DNA of 64,000 nucleotides from Streptomyces sp. H27-C3 (GCF_030063415.1 NZ_JASITA010000013.1:42629-106628); one strand, 5' to 3'. Shown: positions 19,033-29,631, counted from the first letter of the stretch. Notes: generated by a model not told the origin, from the sequence alone. A program made the numbers and translations.

Positions 19033-19089
19033 CGCGCGGCCGACCCGAGGTGGTGAAGCGCGGCCGACCCGGTTCGACGCGCGGCCAAC
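19033..19089. repeat. Short direct repeat GCGCGGCCGACCCG, two exact copies and one diverged
   Basis: Copies at 19033-19046 and 19057-19070 are identical. A third at 19078-19089 is changed at its end. They lie between the divergent fetB and nuclease genes. No gene is seen in this 264-base gap. Further along, GTGACGTGCACATGTCGTCAC (around 19134-19154) is a partly symmetrical site. Confidence 0.55.
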
Positions 19090-19257
19090 ACCGGCCCCGT
19101 GGAGGAAAGGTGCCGGATCGTCAGAACGCTTGTCGTGACGTGCACATGTCGTCACCCTGTTACCTGGCGCCCACCCCCAGGCAACCTGGCGCCGACACGA
19201 TGGCCGGGCCCCCACGGGCGGTACGGCCAAGCCACCCCCCACATCAAGGGAGTTCGC

Positions 19258-19902
19258 ATGTCAGGTGTCTACGCGCGTCGAATAGCCGTCCTCACCGCGT
19301 CCGCCGCACTCGCCGGCACGAGCGTCCTGCTCACCGCCCCCACCGCCCAGGCGGCCCCGCCGACCCCGGTCAGCGCTGCCACCGCCCGCACCTACCTCGG
19401 CCAGCTGACGGAACAGGCCGAGGGCTCGTCCACCGGCTACAGCCGGGAGAAGTTCCCGCACTGGAGCACCCAGTCCGGGGCCTGCAACACCCGTGAGGTC
19501 GTACTCAAGCGCGACGGTACGAACGTCCAGCAGGACGCCGCCTGCGCCGCGGTCAGTGGCACGTGGTACTCCGAGTACGACGGAGCCACCTGGAGCGCCG
19601 CCTCCGACGTCGACATCGACCACATGGTCCCGCTCGCCGAGGCCTGGCGCTCGGGCGCCAGCGGCTGGACGACCGCCCAGCGGCAGTCCTTCGCCAACGA
19701 CCTGTCCCAGCCGCAGCTGATCGCCGTCACCGACAACGTCAATCAGAGCAAGAGCGACCAGGACCCGGCGGAGTGGCTGCCGCCGCGCACCGCCTACCGC
19801 TGCGTGTACGCCCGGATGTGGGTGGACGTGAAGCACCACTGGAAGCTGACGGTGAACGCCGCGGAGAAGACCGCCCTGCAGGGCGTCCTCAACAACTGCT
19901 GA
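19258..19902 (+). CDS. Secreted HNH-type nuclease
   Basis: 214-aa exported protein. The signal peptide covers about residues 1-34 (RR, an Ala-rich core, ending AQAAPP). The mature part has the DUF1524/HNH-type core DVDIDHMVPLAEAW, then NLIAV-like QLIAVTDNVNQSKSDQDPAEWLP and four Cys suited to two disulphides. Family members are extracellular metal-dependent DNases/RNases. A correctly spaced AAGGGA precedes ATG 19258. The next gene is a PhoD phosphatase in the same direction, so nucleic acid phosphate scavenging is a reasonable reading. Confidence 0.88.
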   Translation: MSGVYARRIAVLTASAALAGTSVLLTAPTAQAAPPTPVSAATARTYLGQLTEQAEGSSTGYSREKFPHWSTQSGACNTREVVLKRDGTNVQQDAACAAVSGTWYSEYDGATWSAASDVDIDHMVPLAEAWRSGASGWTTAQRQSFANDLSQPQLIAVTDNVNQSKSDQDPAEWLPPRTAYRCVYARMWVDVKHHWKLTVNAAEKTALQGVLNNC

Positions 19903-19954
19903 GACCCGCCGGGGACGGCTGGGCCCTCCGGGAACATCTGCGCGAAATCTCCCG

Positions 19955-19985
19955 GAACCTCATAGAACCTCCCGGGCGGAACCTC
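19955..19985. promoter_or_regulatory. Triple GAACCTC repeat upstream of phoD
   Basis: GAACCTC occurs at 19955-19961, 19965-19971 and 19979-19985 (spacing 10 and 14), 70-100 bases before the phoD start. On the other strand it reads GAGGTTC. PhoP boxes use GTTCA-type units every 11 bases, so the resemblance is partial. Confidence 0.35.
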
Positions 19986-20054
19986 CCCACCCTCCTCCGT
20001 CGTTCCGTACCGTACGGGGCGTGCCCGACCGGGGCACGACGGAGGAGGGCACAC

Positions 20055-21719
<1,665 letters not shown>

Positions 21720-21757
21720 AGTATTGAGAAGTACTGCGAAGTGTTGATTTACTGCCG

Positions 21758-21785
21758 TGATCCTTCCCACAGCGGAGGGGGATCA
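21758..21785. terminator. Possible terminator hairpin after phoD
   Basis: TGATCCTTCCC (21758-21768) pairs imperfectly with GGGGGATCA (21777-21785), about 40 bases after the phoD stop. It is weakly supported. Confidence 0.4.
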
Positions 21786-21885
21786 TCGTCAGGATGATTA
21801 CGACTTCCGGTGCTCCCCCCGCATGATGAACCGGACCCTCAGCTTCCAGTAGTCCTCATGCCTCAACGCCCCGGGAGTCACCGGT

Positions 21886-23826
21886 TTGTCCGCAGCGCAT
21901 CACGCCCTCGCTGTCGTCGGCGCCGGCCCCCGGGGCACCAGCGTGCTCGAACGGCTCTGCGCCTCCGTGCCCGCGCTCGCGCCGGACGCACTGCTGACGG
22001 TCCATGTCGTGGACCCCGCGCCGCCCGGCCCCGGCAGGGTCTGGCGGACCGGACAGCCGGCCGACCTGCTGATGAACACCGTCGCCTCGCAGGTCACCCT
22101 CTTCACCGACGAGAGCGTCGTCTGCGCGGGCCCGGTCCGTCCGGGGCCGAGCCTGTACGAGTGGGCCGCCGACCGCGGCGACGAGACGCTCGGCCCCGAC
22201 GACTATCCGACGCGCGCCTGCTACGGCCGCTACTTGGAGTGGGTCTTCGGCCGGGTGGTGCGCGCCGCACCCGGAACGGTGACGGTGCGAGTGCACCCGG
22301 CACGGGCCGTCGGCCTCCAGGACGCCTCCGACGCGACCCAGATCCTGACTCTCGACAACGGTGTCACGCTCACCGGTCTCAGCGCGGTGGTCCTCGCCCA
22401 GGGGCACCTGCCGGTGTTCCCGGACACCTCTCAGGCCGCCCTCACGGCATACGCCGCCCGGCACGGCCTGCGTCATCTGCCGCCCGCCAACCCCGCCGAC
22501 CTCGACCTGTCGGCCATCGCACCGGGCGAACCGGTCCTGCTGCGCGGCCTGGGCCTCAACTTCTTCGACCACATGGCGCTGTTGACGGCCGGCCGGGGCG
22601 GCACCTTCACCCGCCGCGCCGACGGCAGCCTCGACTACCGTCCCAGCGGCCGCGAACCCCGCCTGTACGCGGGGTCACGGCGCGGGGTGCCGCACCAGGC
22701 GCGCGGCGACAACGCGAAGGGCCCGTACGGCCGGCACGAGCCGCAGCTCCTCACCCCGGCGGCGATAGCGGCCTTCCGGGTCCGGGCGGACGCGGGCGAT
22801 CCGCCGGACTTCCGCGGCGAGATATGGCCGTTGGTCGCCAAGGAGGTGGAAACGGTCTTCTACGAGACGCTGCTCGGGGAGACGCAGCCTTCGGGCGACG
22901 GGGGTATTGCCGGGAATTCGGGCTTCCGGGCTCGCTTCCTGGCCGCGCCGCACCGCAGCGGCCAGGAGGCCGACGTACTGGGCGAGTTCGGGATACCGGC
23001 GCACGAGCGCTGGTGTTGGGACCTGATCGCCCGCCCGTACACCGGCCGCACCTTCCACGACCCGGCCGACCACCGCGGCTGGCTCCTGCACCACCTGCGG
23101 CGGGACGCGGCGCACGCGGCGCTCGGCAATGTGGCGGGTCCGCGCAAGGCGGCCCTGGACGTCCTGCGCGACCTGCGCAACGAGCTGCGCCAGATCGTCG
23201 ACCACGCCGGACTGCCCGGCGCCTCCCGGCGCGATCACCTCGACCGCTGGTACACGCCGCTCAACGCTTTCCTCTCCATCGGGCCGCCGCGCCGCAGGAT
23301 CGAGGAGATGACGGCCCTGATCGAGGCGGGCGTACTCGATGTGATCGGCCCGCGGACGACCGTGCGCACGCAGGGCGGGGCCTTCGTCGCGTCCTCCCGC
23401 GACGTCCCGGGATCCGAGATCCGGACCTCGGTACTCGTCGAGGCGCGGTTGCCGGAGCCCGACCTGCGTTCCACCGCCGACGCGCTGCTGGCGCGGCTGC
23501 TCAGGACCGGCCAGTGCCGCCCGCACACGCTCGACGGATACGAGACGGGCGGCCTCGACGTGACCCGCCGCCCGTACCGCCTGATCGACAGCCAGGGGCA
23601 GGCGCACCCCGCGCGGTTCGCGTTCGGAGTGCCCACGGAGGGCGTGCACTGGGTGACGGCGGCGGGCGCCAGGCCCGGGGTCGACTCGGTGACACTGGCG
23701 GACGCGGACGCGGTGGCGCGGGCCGCGCTGCGGGCGGCCACCACGGTACGCACCAGGGCGCTCCTGAGCTCCGTCAACCCCGTGGGCTCCGTCAGCCCCG
23801 CGGCTGCGGACCGAACGGCACACTGA
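21886..23826 (+). CDS. FAD/NAD(P)-binding protein (NAD_binding_9 family)
   Basis: 646 aa. The N-terminal Rossmann FAD motif VVGAGPRGTSVLERL (about 9-23) is followed by a long region of the FAD-NAD(P)-binding family (NTVASQVTLFTD, then PTRACYGRYLEWVF, and a second nucleotide-binding block around VLLRGLGLNFFDHMALL). Family members are uncharacterised oxidoreductases related to ornithine/lysine N-monooxygenases. TTG 21886 is taken as start because a GGGAG site lies eight bases upstream and no better start is in frame. Its 3' end overlaps the convergent SOD-like gene by 35 bases. Unknown substrate. Confidence 0.75.
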   Translation: MSAAHHALAVVGAGPRGTSVLERLCASVPALAPDALLTVHVVDPAPPGPGRVWRTGQPADLLMNTVASQVTLFTDESVVCAGPVRPGPSLYEWAADRGDETLGPDDYPTRACYGRYLEWVFGRVVRAAPGTVTVRVHPARAVGLQDASDATQILTLDNGVTLTGLSAVVLAQGHLPVFPDTSQAALTAYAARHGLRHLPPANPADLDLSAIAPGEPVLLRGLGLNFFDHMALLTAGRGGTFTRRADGSLDYRPSGREPRLYAGSRRGVPHQARGDNAKGPYGRHEPQLLTPAAIAAFRVRADAGDPPDFRGEIWPLVAKEVETVFYETLLGETQPSGDGGIAGNSGFRARFLAAPHRSGQEADVLGEFGIPAHERWCWDLIARPYTGRTFHDPADHRGWLLHHLRRDAAHAALGNVAGPRKAALDVLRDLRNELRQIVDHAGLPGASRRDHLDRWYTPLNAFLSIGPPRRRIEEMTALIEAGVLDVIGPRTTVRTQGGAFVASSRDVPGSEIRTSVLVEARLPEPDLRSTADALLARLLRTGQCRPHTLDGYETGGLDVTRRPYRLIDSQGQAHPARFAFGVPTEGVHWVTAAGARPGVDSVTLADADAVARAALRAATTVRTRALLSSVNPVGSVSPAAADRTAH

Positions 23827-24331
23827 AGCAGGCCACGCGCTCGCCCGCACCGCCCGGGGCCCCGTGGACGACCACCGAACGCGCCTCGCCGGGCCGGAAT
23901 CCCCAGCCGTGATGGGCGCTCGCCGTGCCTTCGCCGCGCGCGTCGGCGGTGAAGTCGAGCCACACCTCGTTCGCCGGATCGACCCGGTCCGGGTCGAGAA
24001 CGTGCTGGTAGCGCGGGCCCGCGTCCTCGGGGCGGGGGCCGCACGGAGCGGTGTGCACGTGCGCGCCGTACGCGTGGCCGGGCTGGACGTCCCGCACGCG
24101 TACGCGCACGCGCGTGCCGTTCGCGTCCGACTTCTGTTCGACCTCGATGAACGCTGCGGCCGGCACAAGATCCATGTCGTACGTCACGGCGTCGGAAGGG
24201 ACCAGCGCGCTCGGCGGCGCGAACCGCCCTTCGGCCCGCATCCGGAAGCACTCACCGGCGCCACCGCCGACACCCGCACTGCTCGCCACCAGCGCCGCTA
24301 TAGCCGCACCGGCCACTCTTCCCGGCACCAT
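23792..24331 (-). CDS. Exported Cu/Zn superoxide dismutase-like protein
   Basis: 179 aa. A hydrophobic N-terminal signal (about 1-25) precedes a beta-rich domain with the copper-ligand motif HVH (YGAHVHTAPCG) and later HHGWGF, the pattern of the SOD_Cu family. A Cys after HVH and one near the C terminus could form the conserved disulphide. The canonical zinc-ligand cluster and active-site Arg are not clearly present, so it may be a SOD-like protein without dismutase activity. ATG 24331. It overlaps the convergent FAD gene. Confidence 0.68.
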   Translation of the reverse strand: MVPGRVAGAAIAALVASSAGVGGGAGECFRMRAEGRFAPPSALVPSDAVTYDMDLVPAAAFIEVEQKSDANGTRVRVRVRDVQPGHAYGAHVHTAPCGPRPEDAGPRYQHVLDPDRVDPANEVWLDFTADARGEGTASAHHGWGFRPGEARSVVVHGAPGGAGERVACFSVPFGPQPRG

Positions 24332-24541
24332 CCGCCCGCTCCTCGCGCTCGCCCCCTTTCAGTCCGTACGGGACCCAGCTTCCGCGCGTCGCGCGGCCGA
24401 CGCCGCGTCCAGGAGGGCAGTCGGGTGAACATGACCTGGCCGTCGACCACTGAGAGCACAGGCGTACGCTGAAGGGCTGTAAAGCCGCTCCTGCCGCTCC
24501 CCTGCGACGTCGCGGCGTTGCTGACGAATCGGGGAGTCACG

Positions 24542-25195
24542 TTGTTCGAAAGTGTGGGGGCGCTGACCGGCAGCCCATGGATCTACGCGGTCGTGGCGCT
24601 CTCCGTCGTCCTGGACGTCTTTGTGCCGGTGCTTCCCAGCGGAGTACTGGTGATCACGGCCGCCACCGCCGCGGCGGCCGGGTCCACCACGGCGACCGTC
24701 GCGAGCGCCACGGGCCAGGTGGCCACGCGGGTGCCCGACATCCTGATCCTGATGGCATGCGCGACCGCGGCCTCCGTGCTCGGCGACTACGCCGCGTACC
24801 GGCTGGCGTGGCGCGGGGGCGCGCGCCTGGACCGGGCGATCGCCCGGTCACGCCGCCTGACCACCGCGCAGGAACGTCTCGGCGCGGCGCTGGCCCGCGG
24901 CGGCGGCGCCCTGGTCGTGGTCGCCCGCTTCGCCCCGGCCGGCCGCTCGGTCGTCTCGCTGGGCGCCGGAGCGGCACACCGCAAGGTGAAGGAGTTCCTG
25001 CCCTGGTCGGCGCTGGCGGCCCTGGCCTGGGCGGGCTACGGCGTGGGCCTGGGCTATTTCGGCGGGCAGTGGCTGGGCGCGACCTGGCTGGGCGTGGCGG
25101 TCTCGGTACTCGCCCTGTTCGGCGCGGGCGCCCTGGCGGCCCTGGTGGTACGCCGCCCGGCGCACACGCCCGCCCCGGCTCCGGCGGCGCCGTAA
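24542..25195 (+). CDS. DedA/VTT-domain membrane protein
   Basis: 217 aa with four to five hydrophobic segments. The VTT (SNARE-associated) core is seen: PVLPSGVLVITAA near the N terminus, the GDYAAYRLAWRGG block, the arginine-containing VVVARFAPAGRSVVSLGAG and a final helix pair. DedA-like proteins are lipid scramblases or flippases of the envelope. TTG 24542 is preferred over TTG 24518 because GGGGAG sits five bases before it. It converges with a DUF2277 gene. A second DedA protein is at 33878. Confidence 0.78.
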   Translation: MFESVGALTGSPWIYAVVALSVVLDVFVPVLPSGVLVITAATAAAAGSTTATVASATGQVATRVPDILILMACATAASVLGDYAAYRLAWRGGARLDRAIARSRRLTTAQERLGAALARGGGALVVVARFAPAGRSVVSLGAGAAHRKVKEFLPWSALAALAWAGYGVGLGYFGGQWLGATWLGVAVSVLALFGAGALAALVVRRPAHTPAPAPAAP

Positions 25196-25213
25196 CCACC
25201 TCTGGGCCCCTCG

Positions 25214-25441
25214 CTACGCCTTGCGGGCGGCGGCCCCACGCACTTCGATCCCGGCGAGCAGCTTCCTGGTCGCCTCAGTCACCTCGGCGGCGGCCTGCTC
25301 GAACACCTCGCGGTTGTGGGCCGCCGGGGCGCGGAATCCGGAGACTTTACGTACGTACTGCAGGGCAGCCGCGGCGATTTCCTCGTCGGTGGCCTCCTCC
25401 GGCAGGACGGGCGGTCGGAGTGTTTTGATGCTGCGGCACAT
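25214..25441 (-). CDS. DUF2277 family protein
   Basis: 75-aa cytoplasmic protein beginning MCRSIKTLRPP, a hallmark of DUF2277, with EEATDEEIAAAALQYVRKVSG and the following NREVFEQA helix. Function unknown. The N-terminal Cys is a family feature. ATG 25441 is used. Longer frames upstream are not supported. Confidence 0.82.
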   Translation of the reverse strand: MCRSIKTLRPPVLPEEATDEEIAAAALQYVRKVSGFRAPAAHNREVFEQAAAEVTEATRKLLAGIEVRGAAARKA

Positions 25442-25546
25442 AATCCGACGATACGCCGAACCGTCCTGGAAACAGTCACGACGCGGTCCGGCCTCGGGGC
25501 GGACGCGCAGCGGGGGCACTCACTCCGGCGCCACCGTCCGAGCCGC

Positions 25547-26047
25547 TTACCGGTAGATCGCCGGTGTGCTGTAGACGTACAGGGCGATGACCGCGACCAC
25601 GCATACGAGGGCCACCCAGGAACCGAAGCCCGTGTGGCGTCCGCTGCGCCGGGCCTTTCGGGGGCGCCGGGACCGGCCGAAGCGGCGGGAGCGGCCGGTG
25701 TCGTCCGCGCCATCGGCTCCGCCGGAACGCGCCCGCCCCGACGCGCGTGACGTATCGGCGGCGGCGGTCTCGGCGAGCAGACGGCGGCAGGCCGCGGCCA
25801 GTTCCCCCGTCCCGGCGGCGAGGGGCACGATCACCTCCGAGCGGGCCGGCGCGGTGGTACCGCCGTCGAGGATGCGGCCCGCCCGTACGAGGATCTCGCC
25901 CCGGCCGCCCGCGGGGGCCAGGCTGATCCAGCGCTGGACGTGCTCGCCCCGTATGACCACACCCCCGGAGCGATCCCGGTACACCGTGTGCTCACGCCAC
26001 AGCATCCCGCCCAACTCGTATGCCTTGTCCGTCAGTTGCCCGCTCAT
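25547..26047 (-). CDS. Hypothetical protein with C-terminal membrane anchor
   Basis: 166 aa. Residues 1-90 form a folded domain (YELGGMLWREHTVYRDR, then GEHVQRWISLAPAGG). Residues 95-138 are Arg/Gly/Ser-rich. One helix at about 142-160 (WVALVCVVAVIALYVY) ends the protein, giving a tail-anchored, N-in topology. No family recognised. ATG 26047. Confidence 0.65.
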   Translation of the reverse strand: MSGQLTDKAYELGGMLWREHTVYRDRSGGVVIRGEHVQRWISLAPAGGRGEILVRAGRILDGGTTAPARSEVIVPLAAGTGELAAACRRLLAETAAADTSRASGRARSGGADGADDTGRSRRFGRSRRPRKARRSGRHTGFGSWVALVCVVAVIALYVYSTPAIYR

Positions 26048-26286
26048 GCGAATCCCCCTCCGCCATCCGGCACAAACACCGCACTCTAGCGTCAGGTACA
26101 CACCAACTCCGCGCCGGGCCGGAATCACGAGGAGTGGGCCACGAACAGCGGGTCGAGAACCACGGGCCGAGGGCTCCGCCCCGCACCGGGAGCGGGATCC
26201 TGATCGGGGTCGGGATCGAACCAACCCGCCGATCGCTGTGGTCACATGCCTGGGAACCGTTGGACCCCCGCGCTACCCTCCGCCGC

Positions 26287-27366
26287 ATGATTTCCACGGT
26301 TGTCTGGGGAACCGGAAATGTCGGCCGTGCGGCCATCCGTGCCGTCGAAGCCCATCCGGCCCTGAAGCTCGCGAACGTGCTCGTCAACAACCCGGAGAAG
26401 GTCGGTCGTGACGCGGGCGACCTCGGTGGGCTCGGATACGAACTGGGGGTCACTGCGACCGACGACATCGAGGCGGTCCTGGCCGCCGGTCCCCAAGCCG
26501 TGGTGTACGCCGCGTCCGGCGACATCCGCCCCGACGACGCCCTCGCCGACATCGTCAGCGCGATCCGGACCGGAGCTGTGGTCGTCACTCCCGCGCTGTA
26601 CGCGCTCTACGACCAGCGCAACGCCCCGCCGGAGATGCGCGATCCGATACTGGCCGCCATCGCGGACGGCGGCGGCTCGCTGTTCGTCTCCGGCGTCGAC
26701 CCCGGCTGGGGAAACGATGTACTGCCGCTGCTCATCAGCGGACTCGGCACCACCGTCGACGTGATCCGCTGCCAGGAGATCTTCGACTACTCCACGTACG
26801 ACCAGCCCGACTCCGTCCGCCACCTGGTCGGCATGGGCCAGCCGATGGACTACGAGCCGCTGATGCTCGCGCCGACCGTCCCGACGATGGTGTGGGGCGG
26901 GCAGATACGTCTGATGGCCAGGGCCCTCGGCGTCGAACTCGGCGACATACGCGAGACCTTGGACCGCCGCGCCCTCGATTCCACCGTGACCACCAGGACG
27001 ATGGGCGAGTTCGAGGCCGGCACTCAGGGCGCGGTGCGGTTCGAGGTGCAGGGCATCGTCGAGGGCGAGCCACGCATCGTCATCGAGCACGTCACCCGCA
27101 TCCACCCGTCCTGCGCACCGGACTGGCCGACGCCGCCCGACGGCGCGGGAGCACACCGGGTGGTCATCGAGGGCCGCCCGCGCATCGAGGTCACGATCGA
27201 GGCCACCGACGAGGGCGACAACCGGTCGGCGGGCGGAAACGCCACGGCCGTGGGCCGGTTGGTGAGCGCCGTCGACTGGCTCGTGGACGCGGAACCCGGA
27301 CTTTACGACGCGCTCGACGTGCCGCTGCGCCCCGCAGTGGGCAAGTTCGGAAGGAGCAAACGATGA
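26287..27366 (+). CDS. DapB-N-type NAD(P)H-dependent dehydrogenase (amine/2,4-diaminopentanoate dehydrogenase-like)
   Basis: 359 aa. An N-terminal Rossmann fold with WGTGNVGRAAIRA (about 7-19) resembles dihydrodipicolinate reductase, but the protein is longer than DapB and lacks its C-terminal signature. It matches the family annotated as NAD(P)H-dependent amine dehydrogenase, in which FVSGVDPGWGNDVLPLL is conserved. Reaction unknown: reduction of an imine or keto group is likely. The stop overlaps the ATG of a carboxymuconolactone-decarboxylase-like gene (ATGA). It lies next to a truncated cholesterol oxidase with KstR-like boxes, so a link with steroid or terpenoid degradation is possible. 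Confidence 0.8.
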   Translation: MISTVVWGTGNVGRAAIRAVEAHPALKLANVLVNNPEKVGRDAGDLGGLGYELGVTATDDIEAVLAAGPQAVVYAASGDIRPDDALADIVSAIRTGAVVVTPALYALYDQRNAPPEMRDPILAAIADGGGSLFVSGVDPGWGNDVLPLLISGLGTTVDVIRCQEIFDYSTYDQPDSVRHLVGMGQPMDYEPLMLAPTVPTMVWGGQIRLMARALGVELGDIRETLDRRALDSTVTTRTMGEFEAGTQGAVRFEVQGIVEGEPRIVIEHVTRIHPSCAPDWPTPPDGAGAHRVVIEGRPRIEVTIEATDEGDNRSAGGNATAVGRLVSAVDWLVDAEPGLYDALDVPLRPAVGKFGRSKR

Positions 27367-27842
27367 GGATCGACATCCCCGAGGGCCAGGAGCCGATCGG
27401 ATATGTGTGGGGCGACATGGTCCCCGGCATCGGCATGGCGGCCGCGAACTTCTCCCTGTCGGTGTACGCCCATACGACCCTGGGGCTGCGCGAGTTCGAG
27501 GCCGCGCGGTTGCGGATCGCGCAGATCAACGGGTGCCTCTTCTGCCTCGACTGGCGGACCGACCGGGACGGCGAGAAGGTCGAGGACGAGTTCCCCGAGG
27601 CGGTGACGCAGTGGCGCACCACGGACGCGTTCGACGACCGGTCCAGGCTGGCCGCCGAGTACGCCGAGCGATACGCAGTGGATCACCACGCCATCGACGA
27701 GGACTTCTGGACCCGGATGACCGCGCACTACAGCCAGGTCGAGATCGTGGAGCTGAGCATGAGCATCGGCTCCTGGCTGGCGTTCGGCCGGCTCAACCAT
27801 GTGCTGGGCCTCGACGCGGTGTGCGTACTGCCCGGGCACTGA
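27363..27842 (+). CDS. Carboxymuconolactone decarboxylase (CMD/AhpD-like) family protein
   Basis: 159-aa helical protein. The CMD motif is present in reduced form: INGCLFCLDWRTD with the CxxC pair (Cys about 58 and 61), as in AhpD-type peroxidase partners. It is translationally coupled to the upstream dehydrogenase. Family members act as small peroxidases/disulphide reductases or as decarboxylases. The CxxC favours a redox role. ATG 27363. Confidence 0.85.
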   Translation: MRIDIPEGQEPIGYVWGDMVPGIGMAAANFSLSVYAHTTLGLREFEAARLRIAQINGCLFCLDWRTDRDGEKVEDEFPEAVTQWRTTDAFDDRSRLAAEYAERYAVDHHAIDEDFWTRMTAHYSQVEIVELSMSIGSWLAFGRLNHVLGLDAVCVLPGH

Positions 27843-27962
27843 GACGGTCCGGGGCCGCTCGGCGAACCGGCCGGCCCCGGCGTCGGGTACGGGCGCGGGG
27901 GCGGGCGGTGACGCGGGTGCGGATCCACGTACCGGCACGAGTGCGGGTGGTGGTGCGGGCGC

Positions 27963-28169
27963 GACCGAGCCGCCGTATCCGGTGCCGATCACCAGGACCG
28001 GGACTTGGGCACCGTTGCCGATCGGGGCGGCGACGGAGGCCGCCATGGCCTGATGGGCGCCTACTTGCCCGGCGAGGGCTGCGACCCCCAGAATAGAACC
28101 TGTTCCAGCGATGAATCTGCGGCGTGATACACCCTCGAAGCCAGTACCACGCCTGACGGGATCACTCAT
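27963..28169 (-). pseudogene. Remnant of a cholesterol oxidase gene (first ~69 codons only)
   Basis: From ATG 28169 the minus strand codes for a twin-arginine-type signal (SRRRFIAGTGSILGVAALAG), an Ala-rich region and then VPVLVIGTGYGGSVA. The last part is the FAD-binding start of Streptomyces cholesterol oxidases (GTGYG motif). After that the frame turns into Ala/Pro low complexity that does not resemble the enzyme, and it runs into the CMD gene on the other strand. The rest of the ~540-codon enzyme is missing, so this is a deletion remnant. Confidence 0.7.
28094..28107. promoter_or_regulatory. KstR-like box 3 (TAGAACCTGTTCCA)
   Basis: It fits TnnAACnnGTTnnA at every fixed base, but lies inside the signal-peptide codons of the cholesterol oxidase remnant, so it may be coincidental or a second operator. 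Confidence 0.45.
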
Positions 28170-28195
28170 GTGACGTTCCTCACTCTCGAAGGAAT

Positions 28196-28209
28196 GAGAA
28201 CAGGTTCTA
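28196..28209. promoter_or_regulatory. KstR-like box 4 (GAGAACAGGTTCTA)
   Basis: One mismatch to the consensus (first base). It is 27 bases upstream of the cholesterol oxidase ATG, the right place for a repressor operator of that gene. Confidence 0.55.
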
Positions 28210-28396
28210 CTGCCGCTCGCCTATGAAGTCACTACATACCTCGAAGTAACTTGCGCCCGCTCTATTGACTCTGAGCGCGATAACCTCTCAGTCGATCTCG
28301 ACGGGGGGAGGCTGGGGGCACTGCCGGCGGCGCCGACCTGGCATGCTCCGGGAAACGCCATGCACGGTCCGCAACAGCCTTTATCAGCAGCAGACT

Positions 28397-28869
28397 TCAG
28401 AACTTCCGCGCATCCGTGATGTGCGCCCGCATGGCGGCCCGCGGAGCTTCGAGTTCAAGCCGGGGGAACGGACGGCCGCGCTGGGACGCGTAGCCCTCGT
28501 CCCTCAGATCATGGGCGACCTGATCGAAAGCGCGCACGGCCGACCGCGCCAGTGCCGTGACGGTGTGGCGCCCCGACTACAGCGCAGTCCCGGAGTCGAC
28601 GGGCGCCCGGCTGTCGGCGGCCTCCAGGAGACGGATGTCGACGTCAGCCCCATCCCGGTGGAAGAACCACCGGTAGATCTTAGGCTCCCCCTCCACTCGG
28701 CCAGGGTGTCCCGATCGCCCTCCACGAGTCTGAAGATCGCGTACAAGAACTGCTCGGGACCATCGGTGACGTAGGAGGCGACGACCTGCGACTCACCTTG
28801 AGCGTCGGCCACACGCAGAAACGCCCAGCCGTGATACCACAGCGTCCACGTAATCGCGAGAGGAGCCAT
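28397..28869 (-). pseudogene. Broken hypothetical gene (one frameshift, one in-frame TAG)
   Basis: ATG 28869 begins ITWTLWYHGWAFLRVADAQG and runs to about TLAEW (near 28697). The adjacent frame then gives the natural continuation GEPKIYRWFFHRDGADVDIR and LLEAADSRAP, reaching TAG at 28577-28579. The same frame continues after that stop with SAVRAFDQVAHDLRDEGYAS and FPRLELEAPRAAMRAH to TGA at 28397. The three pieces in order would make a protein of about 157 residues of the kind common in Streptomyces (unknown function). High GC3 is kept across the breaks, so decay is recent or the sequence has errors. Confidence 0.68.
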
Positions 28870-29009
28870 CCCACCCCCTGTGAGGCTTTGCACCCTACGG
28901 CGCGACTGCGCGGGCCGTCTCAGCCGTCTTGTGGCCCCTGCCAGCGGATTGCGCTGAACTGAGTGGGGCACAGGTACAGATGCCCGCAGCCCCTGCCCGG
29001 GGGCCGGGG

Positions 29010-29631
29010 TCAGCCGAGGGGCACCGCCGCGTAGGAGGTCCACTCGTACACGCGGTTGTCGCGGTGAAGAACGATGAGTTCGGCCTGGGTGATCCGAGCC
29101 GAGGCCGACGCGACGTCCACGGCTCCAAGAGCCGCAGAGAACGGCGCGATGGGACCGTCGGCGTTGCTATATCCGATGGACACGTGCGGAGTGAATCCCT
29201 CTGCACACTCCGGCACTTCGGGCAGCACGTCGCCGATCGCTGCCCTGATCGCCTCGCGGACCGCACGCACCGGGGCTGCGGGCTCCACGGGGACGAGGAC
29301 GGCCTCGGGGTCGACGATCGGCTCCCGGAGCGTCACGCCGAAGGCCGGCTATCTCCGCGAGCCGTTGCGTAGCTGCTTCGACGATCGCCCTCAGGCTCCG
29401 GCCGTCGACGTCGCCGACGAACCCGACACCTTGCATGGTGAGGTGCAACCACCGATCGGGGATCAAGTCGAGCCCGCCGACCGGCGCGAGAGCAGTGCGG
29501 TACCGCTCTGCGAGCCGGTGGACCTCTGGCTGCTCGTCGAACGTCAGGTGCCAGGTGTAGAGGCGGCGGCCAACATTCCAGCCGGGCCGCCACCATCAGT
29601 GATCACGCATGTGCTCGGGTCCAGTCGTCAT
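29010..29631 (-). pseudogene. Broken 2'-5' RNA ligase-family gene
   Basis: A two-histidine (2H) phosphoesterase fold is split. The first part reads MRDH-stop-WWRPGW (TGA at 29596-29598, where Trp is expected), then RRLYTWHLTFDEQPEVHRLA and the first HxT motif WLHLTMQGVGF. Near 29345 the frame shifts, and the second part carries LREPIVDPEAVLVPV and the second motif PHVSIGYS to TGA at 29010. Both catalytic histidine motifs survive but in different frames. The start is ATG 29631 or 29610. Confidence 0.75.

Noticed and set aside
26205..26240. tRNA-like T arm (GTTGG-TTCGATC-CCGAC on the minus strand)
   Set aside because: No D arm, anticodon arm or matching acceptor strand; it is part of an inverted repeat before the dehydrogenase gene.
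28265..28774. Plus-strand frame through the pseudogene region
   Set aside because: The minus strand gives recognisable protein pieces with correct codon bias; the plus frame has none.
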